This document shows positions 14,515-22,408 of a stretch of 24,822 nt of DNA, piece after piece. The notes beneath the pieces were generated by a model that searched no databases, was not told the DNA's origin, and saw nothing but the letters and a program-made list of their open reading frames with translations. Location: positions 1 to 24,822 of the forward strand of contig CAZPPG010000050.1 in the NCBI GenBank assembly GCA_964588385.1. The letters are read 5' to 3'. This DNA is from JAHBWV01 sp964588385. GTDB lineage: Bacteria; Planctomycetota; Phycisphaerae; Phycisphaerales; UBA1924. The stretch's first letter is position 1; each line of letters opens with the position of its first letter. A program made the position numbers and the translations under genes.

Positions 14515-14754
14515 ATGAAGCGCAATCGTTTCGAGTTGATGGTGAAGTGCGGCGTGGTTGGAGTGGTCGGCGCGGTGGTTCTCTCCGCGGCGACGGTTGT
14601 CGCGGCCCCGCCGGGCGGCCCGTGCTTCAAGGGGAACTGCCTCGATGTGTGGCGGCCGGTGATCTGTCCCAACGGCCAGGTCTACAGCAACGACTGCTAC
14701 GCGGCTCGCGCGTGCCAGCGGAACTGCGTGCCGTGGGGCGGCGACACGGAGTGA
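14515..14754 (+). CDS. Small secreted Kazal-like cysteine-rich protein
   Basis: A 79-aa exported protein with signal peptide about 1-31 (hydrophobic GVVGVVGAVVLSAATVVAA). The mature part has six cysteines (37, 42, 51, 61, 67, 71) and the run PVICPNGQVYSNDCYAARAC, which matches the Kazal core PVC-x-(D/N)G-xx-Y-x-N-x-C. Kazal domains inhibit serine proteases or act as extracellular binding modules; the reactive-site loop would lie around residues 42-50. Cysteine spacing differs somewhat from classical inhibitors, so inhibition is unproven. The ATG at 14515 has GGAG seven bases upstream, and the gene has its own promoter-like site and a downstream hairpin. The coding frame extends upstream to 14383, but nothing protein-like precedes this start. 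Confidence 0.78.
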   Translation: MKRNRFELMVKCGVVGVVGAVVLSAATVVAAPPGGPCFKGNCLDVWRPVICPNGQVYSNDCYAARACQRNCVPWGGDTE

Positions 14755-14774
14755 TCGGATTTGTTTGAGCATCG

Positions 14775-14804
14775 CGCCCGCGTCGGTTGAGTCCGGCGCG
14801 GGCG
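14775..14804 (+). terminator. Terminator between convergent Kazal-like and thioredoxin-fold genes
   Basis: Stem CGCCCGCG (14775-14782) / CGCGGGCG (14797-14804), extended by CGG/CCG across a one-base mismatch, followed by TTTGT. It lies 20 bases after the plus-strand stop and just past the minus-strand stop at 14809, so it may serve both directions, though only the plus side has a T-run. Confidence 0.65.
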
Positions 14805-14808
14805 TTTG

Positions 14809-15447
14809 TCATTGTGGCGGAGTGGGGGATGACTCCGCGCCGGAGAGCGCGGCGAGCTGGGTTTCGATCTGGGTCCACTGGGGCTCATCGGGCGCGCCGT
14901 ACCAGGCGTGGATGAGCACGCCGTTGTGATCGATGAGGACGAGCGCGGGAACGAGCGGGATGCGGCGGAGCCAGGTGCGCGGGGCTTCATAGACGCCTCG
15001 CACGGGGAGGCCGAGGTCGGTGTGGGCGAGGTCTGCCGGGGCGTTGGCGTCGATCTGGATCGCGAAGCACTCGACGCCGGAGGGTGTGTGGCGGGCGGAG
15101 AGTGCGGCGACGCGGGGCATGATGGTTTCGCACGAGCCGCACGAGGAGGAGAAGAGGTAGAGAAAGGTGCCGAGGCGCCCGTCGAGGAAGGACATGGCGT
15201 CGGGTGTGGGCGTGTCGGAGGAAGCTGGCGCGAAGGTGTCGAGCGAGGCGAGCATCTCGCCCGTGGGGAGTGCGGCTTCGCCGGTGAGTTGTCGGAGGGC
15301 GGCGGTTTCGGAGCGGAGGTTGCGATTCTGGCGCATGAGGAGGAGGGCGAGGAGGGAGAGGGTGAGTGTGGCGAGGAGGAGGAATGCGGTGAAGAGGTTG
15401 AAGGATGCGCGGCGGGGTGGGGCGGTGGAAGTGGTGACGTCGTTCAT
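14809..15447 (-). CDS. Membrane-anchored TlpA-like thioredoxin-fold protein
   Basis: A 212-aa protein with a short cytosolic N-terminus, one transmembrane segment (about 18-39), a linker with a short charged helix, and an extracytoplasmic thioredoxin fold (about 85-205). The redox motif is SSCGSCETIMP (Cys103/Cys106), followed by FAIQIDANA and the cis-Pro loop RIPLVPALVLID (Pro167). This fits a TlpA/ResA/MauD-like thiol-disulfide oxidoreductase acting on exported or cytochrome-maturation substrates; the partner is not visible here. The ATG at 15447 has GGAG four bases upstream. It may help form disulfides in exported cysteine-bearing proteins, but that link to the neighbours is only inference. 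It lies downstream of metG with a strong hairpin between them, so co-transcription is unlikely. Confidence 0.85.
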   Translation of the reverse strand: MNDVTTSTAPPRRASFNLFTAFLLLATLTLSLLALLLMRQNRNLRSETAALRQLTGEAALPTGEMLASLDTFAPASSDTPTPDAMSFLDGRLGTFLYLFSSSCGSCETIMPRVAALSARHTPSGVECFAIQIDANAPADLAHTDLGLPVRGVYEAPRTWLRRIPLVPALVLIDHNGVLIHAWYGAPDEPQWTQIETQLAALSGAESSPTPPQ

Positions 15448-15520
15448 GCGCGGCTCCGGGCGGGGACTTGTCGCGGATGACGCACGCGTGGTGGGAGTTT
15501 AGTGAGACCAAGGAGTGCGC

Positions 15521-15556
15521 GCCATCAAACTCGTCGCGGGCGACGAGTTTGATGGC
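15521..15556 (-). terminator. Strong hairpin downstream of metG
   Basis: Perfect 16-bp inverted repeat GCCATCAAACTCGTCG / CGACGAGTTTGATGGC with a 4-base loop, 18 bases past the metG stop (minus strand). There is no clear T-run on the minus strand, so it may be a terminator, an RNA-stabilising hairpin, or a binding site near the downstream gene's promoter. Confidence 0.6.
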
Positions 15557-15574
15557 GAGCGAGGGGGAGGCGCA

Positions 15575-17356
15575 TCACGCCTTCGTCGGCGCGGGCTCCT
15601 TCGGGTCGGCGCGCATGAAGAGCGCGTCGCCCTTGGCGATCTTCTGGCCGGGCTTGAGGCCGTGGATGGGATGGGCCCACTGGGCGAGTTCCGCGAGCGG
15701 GGCCTTGAAGGGTGAGTTGCAGTCGTCGGGGTTGGTGAGCGGTGAGCAGTTCCAGAGCTTCCAGAGCGCGGCCATCTTCTCGGGCATGGCGGGGAAGAGC
15801 ATGAGGGAGGCGATGCGGAGGGCCTCGGCGCAGCAATAGAGGATTGCCGCGAGGCGATCGCGGTTCGCAGGGCCGTTCTCGCCCTCAAGGCTCTTGGCGA
15901 TCGTGAACGGGCGGGTTACGCCGATGAACATGTCGATGTCGGAGACGAGGCGTGTGGCGGTCTTCAGGGCCTCGCCGAGCTCGGCGTGATCGAGGCGGTT
16001 GGTGTAGCCGCCGGCGAGCGTGGTGGGCAACTGGCTCCAGTCGAACGTGGCGTTCGGGTGTTCGGGCGACGATTCCTTGAAGGTGAAGAGGCCTTTGGGG
16101 TCGGGCACCGAGCCATCGAAATACTTCTCGATCATGTTGGCCACGCGGCTGGCGCAGTTGCCGATGCCGTTGGCAAGGTCGGCGTTGTAAACCTCGACGA
16201 AGCGTGAGTGCGCAAAGTCGGCATCGTTCGCGCCGAGCGGGCCCTGGGTGGCGAGGAACCAGCGCACGGCGTCGATGCCGATGGGCTTGGGCGTGCGGCC
16301 GTTCTTCTCGGCATCCTTCTTCTCGGCCTCGACGATCCAGTTGGCGTAGGCCTTCAACTGGTCGATCTCGATGAAGTTGCCGAGGGACTTCGACATCTTC
16401 ACGCCCTCGGAGACGAAGTAGGCGTGGGCGTAGATGGTCTTGGGGACGGGCTCGCCGAGTCCCATGAGCATGGCGGGCCAGATGACGGCGTGGAACCAGA
16501 GGATGTCCTTGGCCATGAAGTGGATGATGGGCGCGGTGATGAGCGGTTCGCCGGTGTTGGGCGTGCCGCGGGCGGAAGGCCAGTAGGTGCGCCGCTCGGG
16601 CGTGTCGACGACGGAGAGGTAGTTGCAGAGGGCTTCGATCCAGACGTAGACGCGATGGCTCGGATCGCCGGGCATTTTGATGCCCCAGTCGGCATCGCCG
16701 GGCTTGATGGCGCGGCTGACGGGGACGCGTTGGAGGCCGGTCTTGATGCGGCCGAGGACCTCGTTCCTGCGGGCCTCGGGGAGGATCTGGATCTCGCCGC
16801 TCTCGATGGCGCGGCGGAGCCGTTCCTCGTACTTGGGGAGGTTGAAGAAGTAGTTCTTCTCGGTGCGGCGCTCGAGGGGCTTCTTGGTGACGGGGCTCTT
16901 GAAGTCGTTCTCTTTGGCGACGGTCTCGGTGAGGTACTCCTCCTGCGAGGCGTCCCACCAGCCCTCGTAGTCGCCGAGGGCGATGTCGCCGGAGTCGACG
17001 AGCTTCTGGATGTAGGCCGAGGCGCGGGTGATGTGGCGCTGCTCTGTGGTGCGGACGAAGTCGTCGTTGGAGAAGTTCATGGCCTTGAAGGCGGCGCGAA
17101 ACTCCGCGGCGTTCTGGTCGGCCCACTGGATGGGCGTCAGGCCACGCTGGGTCGCGGACGTCACGACCTTCTCGGCGTGCTCGTCGGTGCCGGTGAGGAA
17201 GAAGACGTCGCGGCCGATGAGGCGAGCCATGCGCGCGGCGACATCGCCGACGAGGGTGGTGTAGCAGTGGCCGATGTGGGGGCGGTCGTTGACGTAGTAG
17301 ATAGGTGTGGTGATGTAGAGGGGGGCGGGCGTGCTTGAAGGGGGCGGGGGGGGCAT
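15575..17356 (-). CDS. metG: Methionine--tRNA ligase
   Basis: Class I aminoacyl-tRNA synthetase that charges tRNA-Met; cytosolic and essential. The 593-aa product has PHIGH (HIGH at 27-30) in the Rossmann fold, LTGTDEHAEKV, the connective-peptide region (about 115-175) and GVKMSKSLGN (KMSKS at 320-324). An alpha-helical anticodon-binding domain follows (about 350-540) and a short C-terminal extension ending in KIAKGDALFMRADP. No fused C-terminal tRNA-binding (EMAP-like) domain is present. The zinc-knuckle region reads WWDASQEEYLTE and lacks the usual cysteines, so this is a zinc-free type. The ATG at 17356 has AGGAG seven bases upstream and an unusual run of five prolines after Met; the frame stays open far upstream but that part is not protein-like. 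Confidence 0.97.
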   Translation of the reverse strand: MPPPPPSSTPAPLYITTPIYYVNDRPHIGHCYTTLVGDVAARMARLIGRDVFFLTGTDEHAEKVVTSATQRGLTPIQWADQNAAEFRAAFKAMNFSNDDFVRTTEQRHITRASAYIQKLVDSGDIALGDYEGWWDASQEEYLTETVAKENDFKSPVTKKPLERRTEKNYFFNLPKYEERLRRAIESGEIQILPEARRNEVLGRIKTGLQRVPVSRAIKPGDADWGIKMPGDPSHRVYVWIEALCNYLSVVDTPERRTYWPSARGTPNTGEPLITAPIIHFMAKDILWFHAVIWPAMLMGLGEPVPKTIYAHAYFVSEGVKMSKSLGNFIEIDQLKAYANWIVEAEKKDAEKNGRTPKPIGIDAVRWFLATQGPLGANDADFAHSRFVEVYNADLANGIGNCASRVANMIEKYFDGSVPDPKGLFTFKESSPEHPNATFDWSQLPTTLAGGYTNRLDHAELGEALKTATRLVSDIDMFIGVTRPFTIAKSLEGENGPANRDRLAAILYCCAEALRIASLMLFPAMPEKMAALWKLWNCSPLTNPDDCNSPFKAPLAELAQWAHPIHGLKPGQKIAKGDALFMRADPKEPAPTKA

Positions 17357-17390
17357 GGCGGGACTCCTGACCGGGCGACGTTGCGGGCGG

Positions 17391-17411
17391 GGAGCCCCCG
17401 AGAGGGGCTCC
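17391..17411 (-). promoter_or_regulatory. Hairpin in the presumed metG leader
   Basis: GGAGCCCC (17391-17398) and GGGGCTCC (17404-17411) form a perfect 8-bp stem with a 5-base loop, 35 bases upstream of the metG ATG. It could affect metG transcription or translation; no further regulatory signature is visible. Confidence 0.35.
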
Positions 17412-17479
17412 GGGCGCGGATGGTAGGGGTTTGGATGCGGAGATCGGAGCTTCAAACGGCCACGGGTCGGATTGTTTGG

Positions 17480-17508
17480 TTGTTGGAAGGGTCTTGCATC
17501 GATACAAT
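17480..17508 (+). promoter_or_regulatory. Sigma-70-like promoter of the TPR-like/phosphatase operon
   Basis: TTGTTG (17480-17485), 17 bases, TACAAT (17503-17508): the best promoter match seen in the window. It gives a leader of about 155 bases to the ATG at 17670. Confidence 0.6.
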
Positions 17509-17669
17509 GTCGTTGGTGGCGAACACATCCACCCGAACGGGACGAAGAGATGGGTGGGGGGCGGTGCGCCGAGGCCGCGGGCCTTTGGCGGGCGGCGGGG
17601 GAAGTCGGGGCAAGCGGGATGAATGGCGGGGGATCGGCAGCGGGTGGCGGAGAGGTGAAGGAGGGCATG

Positions 17670-19430
17670 ATGGGACGCAGGAGTTTGAGCTCGGGTTTGA
17701 GACTGATGGCGATGGCCGGGCTCGCGGTGTCGGTGGTGGCGTCGCCCGCGCTTGCGCAGAACGCGCTGGGTGATGGGCGTCGTCTGGACCGGAGCTTGAA
17801 CACGCAGTCGAACTACAACACGGGCGGCAGCCGCCGGGCGTTCATTGATGATCTGCGCGTGCGGAACGCGATCGTGACGGGGAACGCGGCGGGTGGCCGG
17901 TCGTTCCGCGGCGACGTGGGATATACGGGGAGCTCGGACTTCCGGGGCTCGCTGGGTTCGGAGGACATTTTCACGTTCCGGCGTGATGCGAGTTTCGCGC
18001 CCGGGTTCAACTCCGGCGCCTCGCGCGGGATCAGCGGGCTGCAGACGCAGTTCGGCATGACCTCGGGGAGCAACATCACGAGCGCGGGGAGCAACCTGGC
18101 GCGGGATCAGGGCGGGCTGTTGGTGCGTCGCGCGGGCGCGGGCGCGACGAGTGCGGACTTCACGGGCCAGGACGCGGCGGGGACGCGGCGTTCGGCGACA
18201 CGGGGGATCGGGAGCTCTGACCGTGTGGATCTGCGCACGGACTACGAGGACTACTCGGACATCTCGCCCAACGCGCACGTGGGCACCGGGGCTCTGCGTT
18301 CGACGGCGGCGTACACGACGAGCGAGTCGTTCAAGCCCGCGACGTTCGGTCAGCGGCGCGAGGAGGATGGATCGATCACGAGTCTGACGGCGTCGAGTCT
18401 GCGGGGCGTTCGGGCGATGACGACCGCGCCGGACGGGAGCCAGATCGTGGCGCCCGCCGCGAGCAACGCGGGGGCACGGAACGCGATGACGGCGTCGGCT
18501 TCGACGATGGTCAACACGCAGGCGGGTCTGACGAATCCGGCGGCGCCGCGTCCTGCGGTTGCGCCGGCGAAGACGGCGTACGACGCGCTGATGGATCGGT
18601 ACAAGGAGCAGACGGGCACGACGCTGGGGGACGGCGCGGCGGGCAGCGTGGAGAGTTGGCAGAAGCAGCTTGATGAGCTGAGACAGACCCTTGAGGGCGG
18701 GGCGGACTCTTCGACGACGCTGGAGTCGGGGATCGGCGGCGCGGCGTTGCCGGTTGATCAACCGGCGCCTGCGCCGGTGCGGCTGTACAACCAGACGACG
18801 ATCGACCTGATCCTCAAGCAGGCGGGGAAGACGGATCAGTTGCTGATGACGGCCGAGGGGCGGCTGGGCGCGTTCGGCGAGCGGATGCGTCGGGGCGAGC
18901 AGGCCCTGGCATCGGGCCGGTACTTTGACGCAGAGGAGTCTTTCTCGACGTGCCTGGCGCTGCGTCCGGGGGACGTGGCGGCGTCGATCGGGCGTGTGCA
19001 TGCGCAGCTTGGCGCGGGGATGTTCCTGTCGGCCGCGTTGAATCTGCGGATGACACTGGGTGCGAATCCCGCGGCGGTGGGGGAGCGGTATGGGCCGAGA
19101 CTGCTGCCGTCGGCGGAGCGCTGCGCGACGATCATCGAGGAGCTTCGGACCAACGCGCGGAGCCAGGACCGGCTTGGATATGAGTCGGCGATCCTGCTTG
19201 CGTACGTCGGGTTCCAGACGGGGGACCGCGCGGTGACGATCGAGGGGTTGGACTCCATCGATCGGCTGTCGTCGGGCGCGGCGAACCCCATTGATTCGCG
19301 GTTCGTCGAGCTGGTGCGGCGCGTGTGGATCCCGATCCTGGACCGCGAGCCCGCGCGTGCGCCAGACCAGAGCACTCCAAACCAGAATGCGCCCGCGGAC
19401 GACGCGGGGGGAGCGCCGGTTGGCGGCTGA
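17670..19430 (+). CDS. Secreted protein with C-terminal TPR-like region, function unknown
   Basis: A 586-aa exported protein. The signal peptide is about 1-30 (MGRRSLSSGLRLMAMAGLAV... ending PALAQ). Of two adjacent ATGs (17667, 17670), the second is better spaced from AAGGAGGG at 17658-17665. The N-terminal half (about 31-300) is low in hydrophobics and rich in Gly/Ser/Thr/Arg, probably disordered, and the middle is Ala/Pro/Thr-rich. The C-terminal part (about 380-560) is helical, with a TPR-like pair near 404-469 (ASGRYFDAEESFSTCLALRP, then GRVHAQLGAGMFLSAALNLR). It is likely a periplasmic scaffold. The stop overlaps the next gene by 11 bases, so the phosphatase is probably translationally coupled. 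No enzyme motif; the specific role is unknown. Confidence 0.83.
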   Translation: MGRRSLSSGLRLMAMAGLAVSVVASPALAQNALGDGRRLDRSLNTQSNYNTGGSRRAFIDDLRVRNAIVTGNAAGGRSFRGDVGYTGSSDFRGSLGSEDIFTFRRDASFAPGFNSGASRGISGLQTQFGMTSGSNITSAGSNLARDQGGLLVRRAGAGATSADFTGQDAAGTRRSATRGIGSSDRVDLRTDYEDYSDISPNAHVGTGALRSTAAYTTSESFKPATFGQRREEDGSITSLTASSLRGVRAMTTAPDGSQIVAPAASNAGARNAMTASASTMVNTQAGLTNPAAPRPAVAPAKTAYDALMDRYKEQTGTTLGDGAAGSVESWQKQLDELRQTLEGGADSSTTLESGIGGAALPVDQPAPAPVRLYNQTTIDLILKQAGKTDQLLMTAEGRLGAFGERMRRGEQALASGRYFDAEESFSTCLALRPGDVAASIGRVHAQLGAGMFLSAALNLRMTLGANPAAVGERYGPRLLPSAERCATIIEELRTNARSQDRLGYESAILLAYVGFQTGDRAVTIEGLDSIDRLSSGAANPIDSRFVELVRRVWIPILDREPARAPDQSTPNQNAPADDAGGAPVGG

Positions 19431-21177
19431 TCGAACTCTCGCTCTTTCTTCATCCGGCCCGCTGGCTTCCGGCTCGTCCGATCCGGCGCGTTCGCCGCGC
19501 CGACGCTCGATCCGCGAGTTCCTGAGCGACGGGTCGCTGGCGCGGCTGTGCCACGAGCTGTCGCAACTGCTGGGCGTGAGCATTGAGCTGCGGGACGAAT
19601 CGGGTCACCCGATCGTGCCGGGCGATCAGGGTGCGCCGTGGCGCGTGCTCGACGCGGCGCCTCCGGCGCCGGCGGGTTCGCAGCAGATCCCGCTGGTGCT
19701 CGGGAAGGACCAGTTGGGGGGAAGGGGCCAGAACGGGGAGATGGAGCGGATCGGCTCGATCGTGCTGATGCCGGGTGTGCCGCGGGTGAACGCGGACGCG
19801 TGGGAGCAGGTGGCGCACGCGTTGACGCACGTTGCGGCGGCTGTGTCGGAGTTGTGCACGGACGATGAGGAGCTGCGTCACCGGATCAAGGAGATCGGCG
19901 CGCTGTATCGGCTGAGCGGGCTGCTGGTGCAGGCGCGGGGCGGGGTTGAGCAGATCCTGCAGATTGCGCTGGAGTCGGCGCTGGACGCGTTGGGCCTTGA
20001 CTGCGGCAATGTGGTGCTGCTGCCGGAGAACGCCGACGGCGTGGCCAAGGAGAGCGAGGAGGATCTGCGTCACGCGGCGGCCAGCGGCCTGAGCGACGCG
20101 TGGATCCACAGCCCGCTGCCTCTTTCACGGGGGAGGGAGTTTGATCGGCTGGCGCTGCGGGGCGAGGCGGTGATGTCGGAGAATCTGACCGAGGATCCGC
20201 GCGTGCTGATCCCTGAGCAGGTGCGTGCCGAGGGTGTGGTGGCGTTTCTGTCGGCGGGGCTGGTGGTGCGGGGGCGTCCGATCGGCGTGATCCGGTTGTA
20301 CGGGAAGTCGGCGCGGACGTTCAACGAGTGGGACAAGCGGCTGATCCGTTCGATCGGCAACCAGGCGGCGGCGGCGGTGGACCAGGCGCGGCTGTTCCGC
20401 ATCGAGGACCATGAGAAGCTGGTGCAGCGTCAGTTGTCGATCGCGAGCGACGTGCAGCGTCGGATGCTGCCCAGGAGTCTGCCGTCGGCGCCGGGGATCG
20501 ACATCGCGGCGCGATACGAGCCGTCGCTGGAGCTGGGCGGGGATTTTTATGATGCGTTCGAGCTGGGCAACCAGATCGGGATGGTGGTGGGGGACGTGGT
20601 GGGGAAGGGGATCGCGGCCGCGCTGCTGATGTCGCACGTGCGGGCGACGCTGCGGGCGCACGTGCAGGACGTGTATCACATCGATGAGGTGATGCGGAGG
20701 GTGAACCGGGCGCTGTGCCGCGACACGCTGGAGAGCGAGTTCGCCAGCGCGTGGTACGGCGTGGTGGATCCGCAGTCGCTGCGGTTGACGTACGTGTCGG
20801 CGGGGCATGAGCCGCCGTTCGTGATCCGTCGGAAGGACGGGACGGGCGCGCCGGAGGTGCTGGAGCTTCGGGGCGGCGGGCTGGTGCTGGGGATCGATCC
20901 GACGGAGCCGTATGAGCGGACGGTGTTCGAGCTGAAGCGCGGGGATGTGGTGGTGGTGTACACGGACGGGCTGATGGATGCGCGGAACTTTGCGGGGGAG
21001 AAGCTGGGGCGCCAGCGGCTTGAGGAGGCGGTGCGTGACCTGGTGGCGCGCGAGCCGGCGGGCACGGTGTCGGCGGCCCGCGTGATGGAGCACCTGATGT
21101 GGACGGTGCGGCAGTTCACGGGGCTGATGCCCAAGCCGGATGACATCACGATCGTGACGCTGCGCGTCAGCGGATGA
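19420..21177 (+). CDS. GAF-SpoIIE (RsbU-type) serine phosphatase
   Basis: A 585-aa PP2C-type phosphatase that would dephosphorylate an anti-sigma-factor antagonist in a partner-switching pathway. An N-terminal sensor-like region (about 33-140; LARLCHELSQLLGVSIELRD resembles PocR-type domains) precedes a GAF domain (about 165-325). The SpoIIE/PP2C domain (about 348-583) has metal-binding aspartates in GGDFYD (Asp375/Asp378), VVGDVVGKG (Asp392), YTDG (Asp516) and KPDDITIV (Asp574/Asp575). The start is uncertain: the open frame runs up to 19291. I prefer the TTG at 19420, which has GGGGGGAG ending six bases upstream and overlaps the previous stop. An ATG at 19387 lacks a ribosome site. The phosphatase is soluble and the upstream gene's product is exported, so the link may be only co-expression. 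Confidence 0.92.
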   Translation: MAADRTLALSSSGPLASGSSDPARSPRRRSIREFLSDGSLARLCHELSQLLGVSIELRDESGHPIVPGDQGAPWRVLDAAPPAPAGSQQIPLVLGKDQLGGRGQNGEMERIGSIVLMPGVPRVNADAWEQVAHALTHVAAAVSELCTDDEELRHRIKEIGALYRLSGLLVQARGGVEQILQIALESALDALGLDCGNVVLLPENADGVAKESEEDLRHAAASGLSDAWIHSPLPLSRGREFDRLALRGEAVMSENLTEDPRVLIPEQVRAEGVVAFLSAGLVVRGRPIGVIRLYGKSARTFNEWDKRLIRSIGNQAAAAVDQARLFRIEDHEKLVQRQLSIASDVQRRMLPRSLPSAPGIDIAARYEPSLELGGDFYDAFELGNQIGMVVGDVVGKGIAAALLMSHVRATLRAHVQDVYHIDEVMRRVNRALCRDTLESEFASAWYGVVDPQSLRLTYVSAGHEPPFVIRRKDGTGAPEVLELRGGGLVLGIDPTEPYERTVFELKRGDVVVVYTDGLMDARNFAGEKLGRQRLEEAVRDLVAREPAGTVSAARVMEHLMWTVRQFTGLMPKPDDITIVTLRVSG

Positions 21178-21219
21178 GCGGGGCGGGCCAACAGCATTGA
21201 GGCGTGGGGCGTCGTTGGC

Positions 21220-22335
21220 TCAGTGGGTGAGCAGGCGCACCATGCGTTTCAGATCGGCCTTCTCGATCTTCTCATGCTCGGCGGTTTCCAGCAGACAGTC
21301 GAGCGCGGTCTTGCCGGAGCGGCTACGAGCGTTGATTCGTGCGCCGCACTTGATGAGAGCACGGATGGCATCCTCGTCGAGCTGGGCGGCAGCGGCCATA
21401 AGCGCCGTGTAGCCGATCGAGTTCGCGACGTTCCAGTCCGCTCCGTGTTTCGTCAGAAGACGGATGAGACGAGGAGACTTCGGACGCATCACGACCTGCC
21501 AAGGAGACTCAGGGTCCTTTGGCGCCTGCCCCGGGCCAGATCCGTTCTGTAGCAGCGTGCGGATGTGTTCCTCGCGAAGCCAGCCGAACGCGCTGTGCCA
21601 GTGGACGTAGCTTTGGAACGGATCGATTCGCACCGGTGCGTCCGGGGTGTTGGGTGGGAATCGCTCGAAGAACGCCTTGGGATCGAAGTATCGATCGCTG
21701 GGGATCATCTTCCTCTCGATTCGAATCGGCTTGCCGTTGCGGGGGTCCTTCCACGGAACAAGCTCGTCCGCGCCGTAGTCCATCTTGACGGCTCGGGTGC
21801 GGAGACCGACGAAGCGCTCGGCATCGAGGAGCGGCTTGAGCGCCCCATCGACGATGACAATCTTCGACTTGCTCCAATGTGAGTAAGGCACCTGGGTCAC
21901 GAGCACGTTCTCGGGAAACCGCGAGACATCGGCTTCGGACACATCCGGGTTTGAGTAACAGTTGATGTCGTGCCGCCATTGGACAGCCCAGTAGTGGGCG
22001 TGGAGACGTTTCCGCTCCGGACCCTTGACGCGAACAGGGAGAAACGAAGCATGCTTCGGAGCGTGTTTCTCTACGAAGGTGCGAAGGCGGTCCGAGACGA
22101 CAAAGTAGGTGTTGCCGAAGGTCCAGGCGACATCAGGGGCTAGAGGGCCGACCGCTTCGTACGAGTATGTCGGCGGCTCGGAGGGCCAGTTGTCGATAGG
22201 CAGGGTGTGGTTTAAGTGGTAGTGCGTATGGATCGCCTCTGCGGCGTCGTCTGCGCTATTGAGAATCCATTGGCCGGCCTTCAGCGTGCCTGCACCGCCC
22301 GAGATCTCGAAGAAGCGTCGCCTTTGCTTGGCCAA
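21220..22335 (-). CDS. Imm11-like (DUF1629) protein with C-terminal ankyrin repeats
   Basis: A 371-aa cytosolic protein. The first ~190 residues resemble the Imm11/DUF1629 (MXAN_0049-like) immunity domain: TFGNTYFVVSDRLRTFVEKH, then SFLPVRVKGPERK, YWAVQWRHDINCYS and the KIVIVDG strand. About residues 280-360 are ankyrin repeats (RLIRLLTKHGADWNVANSIGYTALMAAA; AIRALIKCGARINARSRSGKTALDCLLE). Imm11 proteins typically accompany polymorphic toxins, but no toxin gene is adjacent, so an orphan immunity or a repurposed binding role is likely. The start is a TTG at 22335 with GGGGAAAGG just upstream; there is no earlier ATG choice in frame. Codon use has more A/T-ending codons than its neighbours, suggesting transfer. 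Confidence 0.78.
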   Translation of the reverse strand: MAKQRRRFFEISGGAGTLKAGQWILNSADDAAEAIHTHYHLNHTLPIDNWPSEPPTYSYEAVGPLAPDVAWTFGNTYFVVSDRLRTFVEKHAPKHASFLPVRVKGPERKRLHAHYWAVQWRHDINCYSNPDVSEADVSRFPENVLVTQVPYSHWSKSKIVIVDGALKPLLDAERFVGLRTRAVKMDYGADELVPWKDPRNGKPIRIERKMIPSDRYFDPKAFFERFPPNTPDAPVRIDPFQSYVHWHSAFGWLREEHIRTLLQNGSGPGQAPKDPESPWQVVMRPKSPRLIRLLTKHGADWNVANSIGYTALMAAAAQLDEDAIRALIKCGARINARSRSGKTALDCLLETAEHEKIEKADLKRMVRLLTH

Positions 22336-22408
22336 GACCTTTCCCCTTATTCCTCAGTTCAGCAGCGCAGGGTGACCTGGCGAATCGTACCTTGGGATAC
22401 TCAGACGA

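Larger units (their letters stand above)
17357..17669. other. Intergenic region between divergent metG and TPR-like genes
   Basis: A gap of 313 bases. It contains a GGAGCCCC / GGGGCTCC hairpin (17391-17411) in what would be the metG leader, and a sigma-70-like promoter (17480-17508) reading toward the TPR-like gene. No tRNA, T-box signature or small gene is recognised. Confidence 0.5.

Noticed and set aside
17357..17803. Upstream extension of metG by about 149 codons
   Set aside because: The extension is low-complexity, crosses the divergent promoter and signal peptide of the next gene, and the ATG at 17356 has a good ribosome site and starts right before the Rossmann fold.
19291..19419. Longer N-terminus for the SpoIIE-type phosphatase
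   Set aside because: It would overlap the TPR-like gene by about 140 bases, has Arg/Ser/Trp-rich non-protein-like sequence, and lacks a ribosome site.
15885..19583. Minus-strand open frame of 1232 codons spanning metG and the TPR-like gene
   Set aside because: Extremely Arg/Pro/His-rich, no domains, and it overlaps metG in another frame; a composition artefact.
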